From an uncultured Caulobacterales bacterium (GTDB lineage Bacteria; Pseudomonadota; Alphaproteobacteria; Caulobacterales; Caulobacteraceae): a stretch of DNA of 64,000 bases. The stretch lies in assembly GCA_903862425.1 (NCBI GenBank), contig CAIOYC010000037.1:174044-238043 (forward strand), in the 5' to 3' direction. The position numbers and the translations under genes are program-made. This document shows, piece by piece, positions 50,313 through 60,457 of this stretch; the stretch's first letter is position 1, and each line of letters begins with the position of its first letter. Under the pieces are notes generated by a model. That model was not told the DNA's origin. It saw nothing but the letters and a program-made list of their open reading frames with translations, and searched no databases.

Positions 50313-50345
50313 GAGGGGCGTGTTCCTGCAGGCGCGACGCCCCTC
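50313..50345 (+). terminator. Hairpin after the YmdB-like gene
   Basis: A perfect 9-bp stem (GAGGGGCGT / ACGCCCCTC) with a 15-nt loop, 20 nt after the stop, without a T run. Likely end of the cyclo-ligase/phosphoesterase transcript. Confidence 0.5.
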
Positions 50346-50419
50346 AGGGTGGTGACAAAGGCCTAAATAGGGCGCATCTTTTCGCCGCTTATATAAAAAT
50401 CGCCAGGGAGGCGAACCCC

Positions 50420-50707
50420 ATGGATAAGCGTATCATCGCCGTGGCCGCGAGTTTTGCGGCCATGGTTATGGCGGGCGTACACCCCGCCGCGGCGTCGCAA
50501 TGCACCACCGCCTGCGACACCACCTATGCCCAATGCGACCGCGGCGGCGGTCAGGACTGCCTGCCGCACTGGGGCCAGTGCAAACGCGCCTGTAGTCCTG
50601 CTCCGGCCGTGACGCCAGCCAAGGCCGTGACCCCCGTGACAACGACCAAGACCACAACCGCTAAGGTGACCAAGGTCGCGGCGACGACCAAGACCAAGAA
50701 GCCCTAG
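50420..50707 (+). CDS. Small exported Cys-rich protein with Thr/Lys tail
   Basis: A 95-aa protein. Signal peptide (IIAVAASFAAMVMAGVHPAAA), then a core of about 35 residues with six Cys (CTTACDTTYAQCDRGG, DCLPHWGQCKRAC), then a Pro/Thr/Lys-rich tail of about 35 residues, basic and probably unstructured. The Cys spacing suggests three disulfides in the periplasm. ATG at 50420 has GGGAGGCG upstream. No family is recognised. Confidence 0.72.
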   Translation: MDKRIIAVAASFAAMVMAGVHPAAASQCTTACDTTYAQCDRGGGQDCLPHWGQCKRACSPAPAVTPAKAVTPVTTTKTTTAKVTKVAATTKTKKP

Positions 50708-50721
50708 GCTGACGGCCATGC

Positions 50722-50747
50722 AAGCGGCGGATGACGCGCCGCCGCTT
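50722..50747 (+). terminator. Hairpin after the Cys-rich small protein
   Basis: A perfect 9-bp stem (AAGCGGCGG / CCGCCGCTT) with an 8-nt loop, 14 nt after the stop. No T run follows, so it is a weak intrinsic terminator candidate. Confidence 0.5.
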
Positions 50748-50761
50748 CCTCATGGATTCCG

Positions 50762-50817
50762 CGATGGCCCCATTCCATCGGCGCCCTTGCGGTGGACGAG
50801 GGAATGGGGCTTCATCG
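50762..50817. repeat. Long hairpin upstream of the tetR gene
   Basis: Inverted repeat GCCCCATTCC (50767-50776) / GGAATGGGGC (50801-50810), extended by CGATG / CATCG across a 2-nt bulge, for 15 bp in total around a 24-nt loop. It lies 43 nt before the TetR start. It could be a second terminator or an mRNA structure. Confidence 0.5.
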
Positions 50818-50859
50818 GCGCGATGTTGACGCCTTTTCGAGTTCGTCTGGCCGCTGAGT

Positions 50860-51525
50860 ATGCCCGTGGCTGACGACGCCTCCGCCATCGCCGCTGCACC
50901 CGAGGCCCTGGGGCCGGGGGCAGGCAAGCGTGAAGAAACCAAGCGCGCCAACCGTCGCGCCATTCTCGATGCCGCGCGCCAGGTGTTCGGCGAGATGGGC
51001 TTCGAGGCGGCGAGCGTGCGCGACATCATCCGCCGCACACCGCTGTCGGTGGGGGCGTTCTACAACTACTACCGCTCCAAGGAGGAAGTGTACGAGGCGC
51101 TGGCGGCCGACGGCGCGCGCCGCTTCAAGCCGATACTTCGCGCGGAGTATGACAAGGCCACCGACTTCGACAGCTTCCTGCGCGCCGCCATCACGGCCTT
51201 CTTCCGCTTTTCAATCGCCGAGCATGAGGCGTGGCAGATGATGCGCCCCACAGGCGAACGCAGCCACGCCCACATCCGGGTCGAAGGCCCTGAGCAGAAG
51301 GCGGTGTTCGAGGAAGTGCGGGCGGTGATCGCTGACGGCATCGAGCGCGGCCTCGCTCCGCGGGTTGACGCCGACTACCTCGCCGCCGCCGCCATTGGCG
51401 TGGCGCGGGAGGTCTGCGACCGCATGCTCGCCCGTCGTCCTGACATCGACCTCGAAGCCGCCGTCGATTTCGCCCACCGCATGATCCAGGGCGGCGTCGA
51501 GGCGCTGCCAGCGGTGGGTGAATAG
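50860..51525 (+). CDS. TetR family transcriptional regulator
   Basis: A 221-aa repressor-type protein. The N-terminal HTH is seen at about residues 28-75: RRAILDAARQVFGEMGFEAA, then SVRDIIRRTPLSVGAFYNYY and RSKEEVYEAL. The C-terminal ligand domain is helical with no recognised ligand class. The start ATG at 50860 leaves a 25-residue disordered leader. The downstream quinone oxidoreductase gene begins 18 bp after the stop on the same strand and is a likely target or partner. TTGACG at 50826 may be part of its promoter. Confidence 0.9.
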   Translation: MPVADDASAIAAAPEALGPGAGKREETKRANRRAILDAARQVFGEMGFEAASVRDIIRRTPLSVGAFYNYYRSKEEVYEALAADGARRFKPILRAEYDKATDFDSFLRAAITAFFRFSIAEHEAWQMMRPTGERSHAHIRVEGPEQKAVFEEVRAVIADGIERGLAPRVDADYLAAAAIGVAREVCDRMLARRPDIDLEAAVDFAHRMIQGGVEALPAVGE

Positions 51526-51543
51526 CCGCTCCCGGGAGTTCTG

Positions 51544-52527
51544 ATGCGGGCCCTAGTCGTTAGTGAACTGCTGCCCGACTTCGCTGGAGTAGCAGTCGAG
51601 GAGGTTGGCTCTCCCACGCCCGGCCCTGGTCAGGTGCTGGTCCGCGTTCGCGCCGCCTCGGTGAACTTTCCCGATCTGTTGATGACGCGGGGCGAATACC
51701 AGCTGAAGCCGCCTTCGCCCTTCACGCCGGGCATGGATGTGGCGGGCGAGGTGGCGGCGCTCGGGGAGGGTGTGACGAGCTTGAAGATCGGCGACGCGGT
51801 GGTTGGCGGCGCGCGGCTGGGCGGCTTTGCGGAATACGCCGTGATGGAGGCCATAAGCCTCAACCCCAAGCCTGAGCGGCTGTCCTTCGCCGAGGCGGCG
51901 GCCTATCCGGCGGCCTATCTCACCGCCTGGGTTTCACTGGTGCGGCGCGCCCAGCTCCAGCCGGGCGAGTGGGTGTTGGTGCATGGCGCGGCGGGCGGGG
52001 TGGGGCTGGCGGCGCTCGACCTGGCCAGGGTGCTCGGCGCACGCACGATCGCCGCCTCGGCCTCCGACGCCAAGCTCGCCGTGATCCAGCGTGAATATGC
52101 GCCTGATGCAGTGGTCAATGTCACCGGCGGCTTCCGCGAGCAGGTGAAGGCTATCACCGGCGGGCGCGGCGCGGACGTGATCTACGATCCGGTGGGTGGC
52201 GACGTGTTCGATGAGAGCGTCCGCTGCATCGCCTTCGACGGGCGGCTGCTGGTGGTGGGCTTCACCTCCGGTCGCATCCCCACGGTCTCGGTCAACATGC
52301 CTCTGATCAAGGGTTTCTCGGTTCTGGGCGTGCGCGCCGGCGAATACGGCCGTCAGTTTCCCGAGCGGGGCCGCGAGAACATGCGGGCCGTCTACGACCT
52401 TGCCGTCTCAGGCAAGATCAAGCCTCGCGTCCATGCCGAATTGCCGCTTGCTCAGTGGCGGGATGCCTTCGACCTCCTCGCCACGCGCCAGGTCATCGGC
52501 AAGGCTGTGATCCGCCCCGATCTCTAG
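51544..52527 (+). CDS. NADPH:quinone oxidoreductase family protein (zeta-crystallin-like MDR)
   Basis: A 327-aa medium-chain reductase without catalytic zinc ligands. N-terminal GroES-like domain (RVRAASVNFPDLLMTRGEY, FTPGMDVAGEVAALG), the cofactor motif VHGAAGGVGLAALDLARVLG, and VIYDPVGGDVFDESVRC, typical of quinone oxidoreductases. It probably reduces quinones or enoyl compounds with NADPH. It follows the TetR gene by 18 bp; co-regulation is inferred. A hairpin follows the stop. Confidence 0.9.
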   Translation: MRALVVSELLPDFAGVAVEEVGSPTPGPGQVLVRVRAASVNFPDLLMTRGEYQLKPPSPFTPGMDVAGEVAALGEGVTSLKIGDAVVGGARLGGFAEYAVMEAISLNPKPERLSFAEAAAYPAAYLTAWVSLVRRAQLQPGEWVLVHGAAGGVGLAALDLARVLGARTIAASASDAKLAVIQREYAPDAVVNVTGGFREQVKAITGGRGADVIYDPVGGDVFDESVRCIAFDGRLLVVGFTSGRIPTVSVNMPLIKGFSVLGVRAGEYGRQFPERGRENMRAVYDLAVSGKIKPRVHAELPLAQWRDAFDLLATRQVIGKAVIRPDL

Positions 52528-52541
52528 CCTAGAACAACAAA

Positions 52542-52561
52542 GGCCGCCCCGAAGGGCGGCC
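52542..52561. terminator. Bidirectional terminator hairpin
   Basis: A perfect 8-bp stem (GGCCGCCC / GGGCGGCC) with a CGAA tetraloop, between the stops of the convergent quinone reductase and small exported protein genes. On the minus strand it is followed by TTTGTTGTTCT, a good terminator tail. Confidence 0.85.
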
Positions 52562-52572
52562 CAGGAATTCGT

Positions 52573-52797
52573 CTACCAGTAGCGACGCCACGGATGGTGG
52601 TGACGCCAGCCGTAGTGGTAATAGTGCGGCCGCTCCACCCAGGCGTGATGATAATAGGGCCGGTAGTATGGCCGGTAGAAGTGGTGGTAGTATGGTCGGT
52701 AATAGATCTGAGCATCCGCCGCGGTAGGAATGGCAGCGATTGCGGTGGTCGCGGCGACAGCGGCGCCGGCGGCGATGAGCATGTTACGGACTTGCAT
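52573..52797 (-). CDS. Small exported His/Tyr-rich protein, copy 1
   Basis: A 74-aa protein. The signal peptide (MLIAAGAAVAATTAIAAIPTAADA, shown in part: AAVAATTAIAAIPTAADA) leaves a mature part of about 45 residues built almost only of Tyr, His, Arg, Pro and Trp (RPYYHHFYRPYYRPYYHH). It may bind metal or surface polymers; no family function is known to me. The first 30 residues are nearly the same as in the neighbouring copy (52971-53201), while the mature parts differ. A matched 38-nt element lies 78 nt upstream of both starts. Confidence 0.75.
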   Translation of the reverse strand: MQVRNMLIAAGAAVAATTAIAAIPTAADAQIYYRPYYHHFYRPYYRPYYHHAWVERPHYYHYGWRHHHPWRRYW

Positions 52798-52874
52798 CTT
52801 TACATCTCCTCTCGTCCGGAGTCGGCGAAATGCCGGCTTTCGACGGGCAACAATCGAAACGTAATGCGCCTGGC

Positions 52875-52912
52875 CTGAACGGGTTCTGAGCCCGTGGTTA
52901 TCCGCCGTTCAT
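52875..52912 (-). promoter_or_regulatory. Conserved upstream element, copy 1
   Basis: A 38-nt block identical at 31 positions, without gaps, to 53279-53316, and at the same distance (first base 78 nt from the start codon). The best-conserved parts on the plus strand are CTGAACGnGTTCTGAG and GTTAT-N5-GTTCAT, a near-direct repeat with 10-nt spacing, as in OmpR-type operators. Confidence 0.6.
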
Positions 52913-52924
52913 CTGCATGGCGAA

Positions 52925-52951
52925 GCCGCCCCGCCGGGGTGGCGGGGCGGC
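52925..52951 (-). terminator. Terminator of copy 2 small exported protein gene
   Basis: A perfect 11-bp GC stem (GCCGCCCCGCC / GGCGGGGCGGC) with a 5-nt loop, 19 nt past the stop of the gene at 52971-53201. Confidence 0.8.
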
Positions 52952-52970
52952 CTCTATGTCAGCCTACGGC

Positions 52971-53201
52971 CTAGTAGCGGTAGAAGCCGGGGCGGTGATG
53001 GAAGCGATACTCCGCCATGCGGCGGTGCTCCCAGTAGCGGCGCGCTTCGATCCGGCGGATCTCGTGAGCGCGCTCGTGGCGGATTTCGGCCCGGTAGGCG
53101 GGACGATAGACTTGGGCATCGGCTGCGGTGGGGACGGCGGCGATGGCGGTCAGACCGGCGAGGGAGGCCCCGGCGGCGATGAGCATGTTACGGACTTGCA
53201 T
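52971..53201 (-). CDS. Small exported Arg/Tyr/His-rich protein, copy 2
   Basis: A 76-aa paralogue of the gene at 52573-52797. The signal region is almost identical (MQVRNMLIAAGA shared), but the mature part is rich in Arg, Glu, His and Tyr (HERAHEIRRIEARRYWEHRR), so the two have the same export signal and control but different cargo. The start ATG at 53201 and the upstream element match copy 1 in position. No function is recognised. Confidence 0.75.
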   Translation of the reverse strand: MQVRNMLIAAGASLAGLTAIAAVPTAADAQVYRPAYRAEIRHERAHEIRRIEARRYWEHRRMAEYRFHHRPGFYRY

Positions 53202-53278
53202 GATACGTCTCCTTTCGTCCGGGGGTCGGCGGGATGCCGGCGGTGACCAGGCGATGAAGACACATTAGTTCGGCGGCG

Positions 53279-55597
<2,319 letters not shown>

Positions 55598-55652
55598 ATC
55601 GAACACAGATACGGATGACGCCGAAGGGCGCAACCGGCGCCACATGAGAGCT

Positions 55653-56564
55653 TTAGAGCGTGGCGATGGCGCCAGGTTGTCCCCGGACGAGGCTGAAGGT
55701 GGGAGGCAGGGGGTCGCGGGTCTTTTCACCGGGGCGCAGCGCCTTCCAGGCGCGGGCGGCGCCGAGCTTGGCCAGAGCGCGAGGGTCGTAGCCTGCCTGC
55801 ACCTGCGGACGCGCGCCGAAGGTCTTTCTCAACATGCCGTTGGCGTACAACACATTGGCGCGCAGCAGGGCCGCCGGAGTCATGAATTCGATCGACAGGG
55901 AGACGTTCATCATCCCGCCATTGGCGATCCGGTGCGGGGCGTTCTGGGGCCAGGTGACCATCCGGCCGGGAGTAAGGACAACAGCCTCGGCGCCAACGTC
56001 CCAATTCGGGTCGTAGGCGAACTGCTCGGCGGTCTCCTTGAGCACGATCCGCTCCAGCTGCTGGTCCTCCACGAAAGGGGCCTTGGGCGGGTAGAGCCAG
56101 ACGGTCTTCTGTCCGCGCAATTGCCACAGTGTCACGAGGGGAACGTCGAGATGGTAGAAGACCTGCACCTCCGGTGAGGAGATCAACAGGCCGACGTCGC
56201 GACGGAAGGTGCGCTGGCCTGTCGCGCCCTCGATATCGGCAAAGATCTCCTCCGCCAGCATGGCATAGTCGTCGGCGGCGGCGTTGACGGCGCGGAGGTT
56301 AAGCCAGATGCGGCCGGCCTTGACCGCCTCTAACAGCTCGGCCCCGCTCAGCCCTTCGGCCGACCCTCGCCGCCAGGTGCGCCATGCCACGGGATCGTCG
56401 CCCATGGTGAACACGCCCAGCCGATCGCGGGGATAGCGGTCGAGGATATCCGCCAGTCCTTCATCGGAGAACTGGGGTCGCTCATGCAGTGCGTGCTGGA
56501 AGGTCAGGTTGGCGCGGCCGAAGTCCTGCGCCTGATCTGGCGTCCAGCGGGTGATGACGCTCAT
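55653..56564 (-). CDS. Cupin-like/JmjC-type dioxygenase-fold protein
   Basis: A 303-aa protein. The double-stranded beta-helix core shows a possible Fe/2-oxoglutarate site: H-x-D in VFYHLDVPLVTLWQLRGQKT, followed by VWLYPP, and a distal His in WPQNAPHRIANGG. This matches the cupin_8/JmjC-like group. The ATG at 56564 has AGGAGAAAC upstream. Last gene of the GNAT-GT2-cupin operon; its start lies 83 bp inside the GT2 frame. In this setting it may hydroxylate a glycan or a lipid/protein acceptor, which is inference. Confidence 0.75.
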   Translation of the reverse strand: MSVITRWTPDQAQDFGRANLTFQHALHERPQFSDEGLADILDRYPRDRLGVFTMGDDPVAWRTWRRGSAEGLSGAELLEAVKAGRIWLNLRAVNAAADDYAMLAEEIFADIEGATGQRTFRRDVGLLISSPEVQVFYHLDVPLVTLWQLRGQKTVWLYPPKAPFVEDQQLERIVLKETAEQFAYDPNWDVGAEAVVLTPGRMVTWPQNAPHRIANGGMMNVSLSIEFMTPAALLRANVLYANGMLRKTFGARPQVQAGYDPRALAKLGAARAWKALRPGEKTRDPLPPTFSLVRGQPGAIATL

Positions 56565-57555
56565 GCGTTTCTCCTGAAATGGGATCGGTGGAGAATTGCG
56601 GTTGCGGCGTCGCGAGCGCGCCCTGGCCGTAGAAGCCGATCTTGAAGGGGGGGAACCAGAGGATCTTGCCGAGCCCTTGGGCGACCCGGTCGAGGGTGAA
56701 GGCGAGGTCAGGCGAGCGGGCGGCCCAGTCTATCATCGCCCGGCCGCCATAGAGGATCACCTGCATCGCGCCGAAGGCCATCCACAGGGGCACCTTGATC
56801 CAGGCCGCCCCGCCCTGCGCCGCGGCGGCCGAGCAGGGGCCTTGGCCGAAGGCGAAGGCGCGGCGCTGGGTGTAGGCGAGGGCGAGGCGCGAAGGCTCCG
56901 GTTCTTCCCAGACCCAGGCGTCGGGCGCCCAGGCGAAGCGAGCGCCGGCGGTCTTCATGGCGGCGAACAACAGGTCGTCCTCGCCGCCGATGCCGTTGCG
57001 CTCGCGTGAGAACGGTTCGGGACCGGGCGGCAGGGCGTCCTTGCGCACGAGGCTGTTGCCGCAGCCAGGGCCGTCGAGGATGGTGCAGGCCTCCTCCGGG
57101 CCCTGACGGGCGAAGAAGGCGCCGAAATAGTCGCGGTGCTTGAGCGGGGTGTCGGGCAGCTTGGCCCGCACGGGGCCGAATACGGCGTCCGCATCGAATA
57201 ACCGCTGAACCTCGATCAGGCCCCGTAGCCAGTCCGGCGGGGCGATTTCGTCGTCATCGAGGAAGGCGATGAAGGCGCCGTTGGCGGCGGCGACCCCCGC
57301 ATTTCGGGCATTGGCGACGCCGGGCTCGGCGGCGTGCACATAGTGGACGACCAACGGGCCGGCCTTGGCGAGCGCGGCGACCTGGGGACGGGCGGAGGCG
57401 TCCGGATCGTTGTCGACCACCACCAGTTCTGCGCTCAGGCCTTCAAGATCCTGGGCCAGGGCGGAGGCGGCGGCGAGGGCCAGCGGCCCGGGCCGTCGCA
57501 GGGTCGGGATGACGATGGAGACGAGGGGGGAGGTGATCTTGGTTGATCGGGGCAT
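56482..57555 (-). CDS. Family 2 glycosyltransferase
   Basis: A 357-aa GT-A fold enzyme: VSIVIPTLRRPGPLALAAAS at the N-terminus, ELVVVDNDPD, PGVANARNAGVAAANG, the metal-binding D-x-D in AFLDDDEIAPPDWL, and GGEDDLLFAAMKTAG for the base. A hydrophobic segment near residue 265 (VPLWMAFGAMQVILYG) suggests membrane attachment. The last 27 residues overlap the cupin gene in another frame, are charged and low in complexity, and are unlike the rest. It starts 6 nt after the GNAT gene with GGAGGG upstream. Confidence 0.88.
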   Translation of the reverse strand: MPRSTKITSPLVSIVIPTLRRPGPLALAAASALAQDLEGLSAELVVVDNDPDASARPQVAALAKAGPLVVHYVHAAEPGVANARNAGVAAANGAFIAFLDDDEIAPPDWLRGLIEVQRLFDADAVFGPVRAKLPDTPLKHRDYFGAFFARQGPEEACTILDGPGCGNSLVRKDALPPGPEPFSRERNGIGGEDDLLFAAMKTAGARFAWAPDAWVWEEPEPSRLALAYTQRRAFAFGQGPCSAAAAQGGAAWIKVPLWMAFGAMQVILYGGRAMIDWAARSPDLAFTLDRVAQGLGKILWFPPFKIGFYGQGALATPQPQFSTDPISGETHERHHPLDARSGAGLRPRQPDLPARTA

Positions 57556-57560
57556 GGGGG

Positions 57561-58709
57561 TCAGCCCTCCGCTGGGATCTGGTTGCGCGGTCTGGATGCG
57601 TCGCGTCGCGCCCGCATCGCCACCGCCTGCGCCAGCCCCCTCAGGCGCCCGTTGAGTGTCAGTTCCACCGAGGCGATCTGGTCCAGCCGCCGGCGCACCC
57701 GCGCCGCACCGCCGACGCCGAGCGCCGCCTCAGCCAGTCGCCAGGCCTCCGCCTCCAGCCCCGGCGCAGTCCTGACCTGACCCTCCGCGATCGGCACGGT
57801 GCGCGAAGCGTAGGGCGTCTTGTAATGGTCATGCCCGGCGGCGAGGTCGTACCATCGCAGGCCGAGCGACGGCATGGCCTCGATGGCGCGCCACAGGAAA
57901 ACCTGTCCAGGTGAATAGGCGGCCAGGGTCTCATCCTGGCTGGCGATCCAGGGGTGGTAACGGTCGTCCTCGCGGATACCGAAGTGCATGACGGCGGGCT
58001 TGCCGGCGACCTGCAACGTGATCATGAGACCCTTCAGTCGCCCCTCGCCCTGTTCGAACAGGCGGGTCATCAGGCCGGTGGCCCATCTTGGGGCGAAGAC
58101 GTCGGTCATGCCGGTGCGATAGAATTGCGCCCGCTTCCAGGCCAGCATGGCGTCGAAGGCGGCGCGGTCGCGGTCGGGGGCGATCAGGACCACCGGCCCG
58201 ACCTCGCGCTCCAGCTTGTGATCCAGGCGGCGGACATTCTTGAAACGCTTCGGGCTACCGGCGCGCAGGGCCTCCAGATGGTCGGCGCCGGCGCTCTCGC
58301 TCGGGCCGATGGCGATGGCGAAGGCGCCCTCTTCGGCGGTGGTCTGGCCGAAGGCGCGGTGCGGGTCGAGCAGGGCTGAGAAGCGGTACTCTCGCAGGCC
58401 CGCCAGCTTCAACGCCTGCACGCCGTCCAGTCCGGGCTCGGCCACCAGGGCGTGATAGTCCGAAAATGGGGCGCCGATGGGCCGTGCCAGACCGTGCGGG
58501 CGGCGGTGGTGCGGTAGGAAGCCGACCGCCTTGCCGTCCTTGCGAATCACCGCCACGGCGGCGTCGGGACGTACGCGCGCCACGGCGGCGGCGAAATCGG
58601 GGCCGAGAAGAGGGGATTGGAACAACTCGGAAGAGGCGCGCAGCGCCATCCAGGCCGCTCTGTCCCGGGCGGTGAGATCCTGCGGCCTTACGGTCTGTGC
58701 GGTCAGCAT
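57561..58709 (-). CDS. BioF2-like GNAT acetyltransferase (CelD/BcsL type)
   Basis: A 382-aa double-GNAT protein of the kind found in polysaccharide loci (PF13480-like). Recognisable parts are AWMALRASSELFQSPLLGPDF, the middle loop SPKRFKNVRRLDHKLER, WKRAQFYRTGMTDVF and, in the second fold, GKPAVMHFGIREDDRYHPWI and GLRWYDLAAGHDHYK. Caulobacter HfsK belongs to this broad family. ATG at 58709 is chosen for AGGAGGG 6 nt upstream; the frame is open further through the tRNA-Cys. First gene of the three-gene glycan operon. Confidence 0.85.
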   Translation of the reverse strand: MLTAQTVRPQDLTARDRAAWMALRASSELFQSPLLGPDFAAAVARVRPDAAVAVIRKDGKAVGFLPHHRRPHGLARPIGAPFSDYHALVAEPGLDGVQALKLAGLREYRFSALLDPHRAFGQTTAEEGAFAIAIGPSESAGADHLEALRAGSPKRFKNVRRLDHKLEREVGPVVLIAPDRDRAAFDAMLAWKRAQFYRTGMTDVFAPRWATGLMTRLFEQGEGRLKGLMITLQVAGKPAVMHFGIREDDRYHPWIASQDETLAAYSPGQVFLWRAIEAMPSLGLRWYDLAAGHDHYKTPYASRTVPIAEGQVRTAPGLEAEAWRLAEAALGVGGAARVRRRLDQIASVELTLNGRLRGLAQAVAMRARRDASRPRNQIPAEG

Positions 58710-58816
58710 GTCGTCCCTCCTAAGGACAGGCAGGCCGACCTTGCACAATGCGGGCCAAACCAGGGACGACGAAGATAATGAACGCCGCAGTAACCTTGCG
58801 AAATCATTGACAAAAC

Positions 58817-58891
58817 TGGAGGCCCTCGCCTGGAGTCGAACCAGGGTTACCGGATTTGCAGTCCGGCGCGTAACCGCTCCGCCACTGGGCC
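58817..58891 (-). tRNA. tRNA-Cys (anticodon GCA) with irregular acceptor stem
   Basis: The D-arm, the anticodon stem CCGGA/TCCGG with loop CTGCAAA (anticodon GCA), the T-arm CCTGG/CCAGG, U73 and an encoded CCA are all present. The acceptor 5' strand GGCCCAG does not fully match the 3' strand: after the T-stem the sequence reads C-GA-GGGCC instead of the expected C-T-GGGCC, giving one extra base and a mismatch opposite A6. The 5 outer pairs and G7-C66 still form. Confidence 0.85.
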
Positions 58892-59011
58892 ATGGACGCA
58901 CCCTATCGAGGACGCGTTGCGACACGGTTTAGAGGCGTGATGAACGAAAGCTTGCCGCCGCCCGCCCTCCTCGCGCAAAGTCGGCCCAACAACAGCAGAC
59001 CGAGGAAGCCC

Positions 59012-60244
59012 ATGACCGCCCGCCCCGAAACCGTCGGCATGTCCAAGGACCGCCTCGCCCGGATCGATGACTTCATCCAGGATCGTTACATCAGTCCCGG
59101 CCGTCTTCCCCATGCCGCGGTGCTGGTTTCGCGTCGGGGCGAGACGGTTTATCACGGCGTGCTCGGCATGGCCGACGTGGAGCGCAAGAAGCCGCTCAGG
59201 GAAGACACCCTTTATCGCATCTATTCCATGACCAAGCCGCTCACCTCGGTTCTGTTCATGATGCTGGTCGAGGAGGGCAAGGTCTCGCTGGATGACCCGG
59301 TGCACCGGGTGATCCCCGAGTGGAAGGCCCTCGGCGTCTATGGCGGCGGGTTTATGGAAACCTTCGCCACCAGGCCTTCCACCCGACCCATGCAGATGGT
59401 CGATCTGCTGCGCCACACTTCGGGCCTGACCTACGGCTTCCAGGAACGCACCAATGTGGACGCCGCCTATCGCAAGCTCGGCATCGGCACCTTCGGCGTG
59501 AAACCCTCCAGCCTGGAGGAGACCATGATGCAGCTGGCCAAGACCCCGCTGGAGTTCTCGCCCGGCGACCTGTGGAACTACTCGGTCTCCACCGACGTGC
59601 TCGGCTACCTGATCCAGAAGATCGAGGGCAAGCCGTTCGAGACGGTGCTGAAGGAGCGCCTGCTCGATCCGCTGCATATGTACGACACGGACTTCTTCGT
59701 GCCGGAGGGCAAGGCCGACCGGCTCGCCGCCTGTTATCAGTACGTACCCGGCAAGGCCCCGGTGCTTCAGGACGATCCGACCCGCAGCCCCTATCTGCGC
59801 CCGCCCATGTTCGTCTCCGGCGGCGGGGGCCTGGTCTCGACCATGGCCGACTATCAGAAATTCTGCACCATGCTGCTGAACAAGGGCGAACTGAATGGCA
59901 CCCGCTTCCTCAGCCCCAAGACCCTGGCGCTGATGACCTCCAACCACCTGCCCGGCGGCAAGGACCTGACCGAGATGTCGGTCTCCCTGTTCAGCGAAGC
60001 GTCCAATGCCGGGATCGGCTTCGGCCTCGGCTTCGCGGTGGTCAACGACCCGGCCAAGGGCCTGTCGAGCTCGACCAGCGGCGAATACTTCTGGGGCGGC
60101 GCGGCCTCCACCGCCTTCTGGGTCGATCCGGTCGAAGAGCTGTTCGTCATCTTCATGACCCAGATGCTGCCTTCCTCCGCCTATCCGATCCGCCGTGAAC
60201 TGAGGACTTTGGTCTATTCGGCCATCACGGAATCCTATGCCTGA
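59012..60244 (+). CDS. Serine hydrolase of the beta-lactamase/class C family
   Basis: A 410-aa protein like EstB-type esterases and class C beta-lactamase relatives. The S-x-x-K motif is SMTKP (Ser near residue 72), the second motif is a Tyr in WNYSVSTDVLG, and FWGGAASTAFWVD near the C-terminus replaces the KTG box with W-G-G, as in esterases. No signal peptide is evident from ATG 59012, so it is probably cytosolic. This ATG is supported by GAGGAAG upstream; the open frame to 58892 lies over the tRNA flank. The substrate is unknown. Confidence 0.88.
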   Translation: MTARPETVGMSKDRLARIDDFIQDRYISPGRLPHAAVLVSRRGETVYHGVLGMADVERKKPLREDTLYRIYSMTKPLTSVLFMMLVEEGKVSLDDPVHRVIPEWKALGVYGGGFMETFATRPSTRPMQMVDLLRHTSGLTYGFQERTNVDAAYRKLGIGTFGVKPSSLEETMMQLAKTPLEFSPGDLWNYSVSTDVLGYLIQKIEGKPFETVLKERLLDPLHMYDTDFFVPEGKADRLAACYQYVPGKAPVLQDDPTRSPYLRPPMFVSGGGGLVSTMADYQKFCTMLLNKGELNGTRFLSPKTLALMTSNHLPGGKDLTEMSVSLFSEASNAGIGFGLGFAVVNDPAKGLSSSTSGEYFWGGAASTAFWVDPVEELFVIFMTQMLPSSAYPIRRELRTLVYSAITESYA

Positions 60245-60252
60245 CAAAGCCT

Positions 60253-60360
60253 CGCGGCGAAGATGAAGAATAAATAAATCGGACAAGCTTAGCCTTATTG
60301 AGCCGACTTCTTTGTGGTCAATTATGCTTAAGCTAAACGACAGATTCAGTCTTCGCCGCG
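60253..60360. repeat. Long-range inverted repeat around AT-rich DNA (possible structured RNA)
   Basis: CGCGGCGAAGA (60253-60263) pairs perfectly with TCTTCGCCGCG (60350-60360). The stem extends by TGAA/TTCA past one bulged G, giving 15 bp. The enclosed 77 nt are AT-rich compared with the surroundings and contain smaller complementary pieces (TTAGC/GCTAA). It begins 8 nt after the serine hydrolase stop, in a 213-bp gap before the next gene, which holds no open frame. Confidence 0.5.
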
Positions 60361-60457
60361 TCAGCGCGTCGCATATGCCACGTCGAGTGCTGCAAATCGA
60401 GACAAACTGCCGTACCCTGCAAGTCTAGTTCCAAACAGGCTTTTGTATCTGGGGGCG

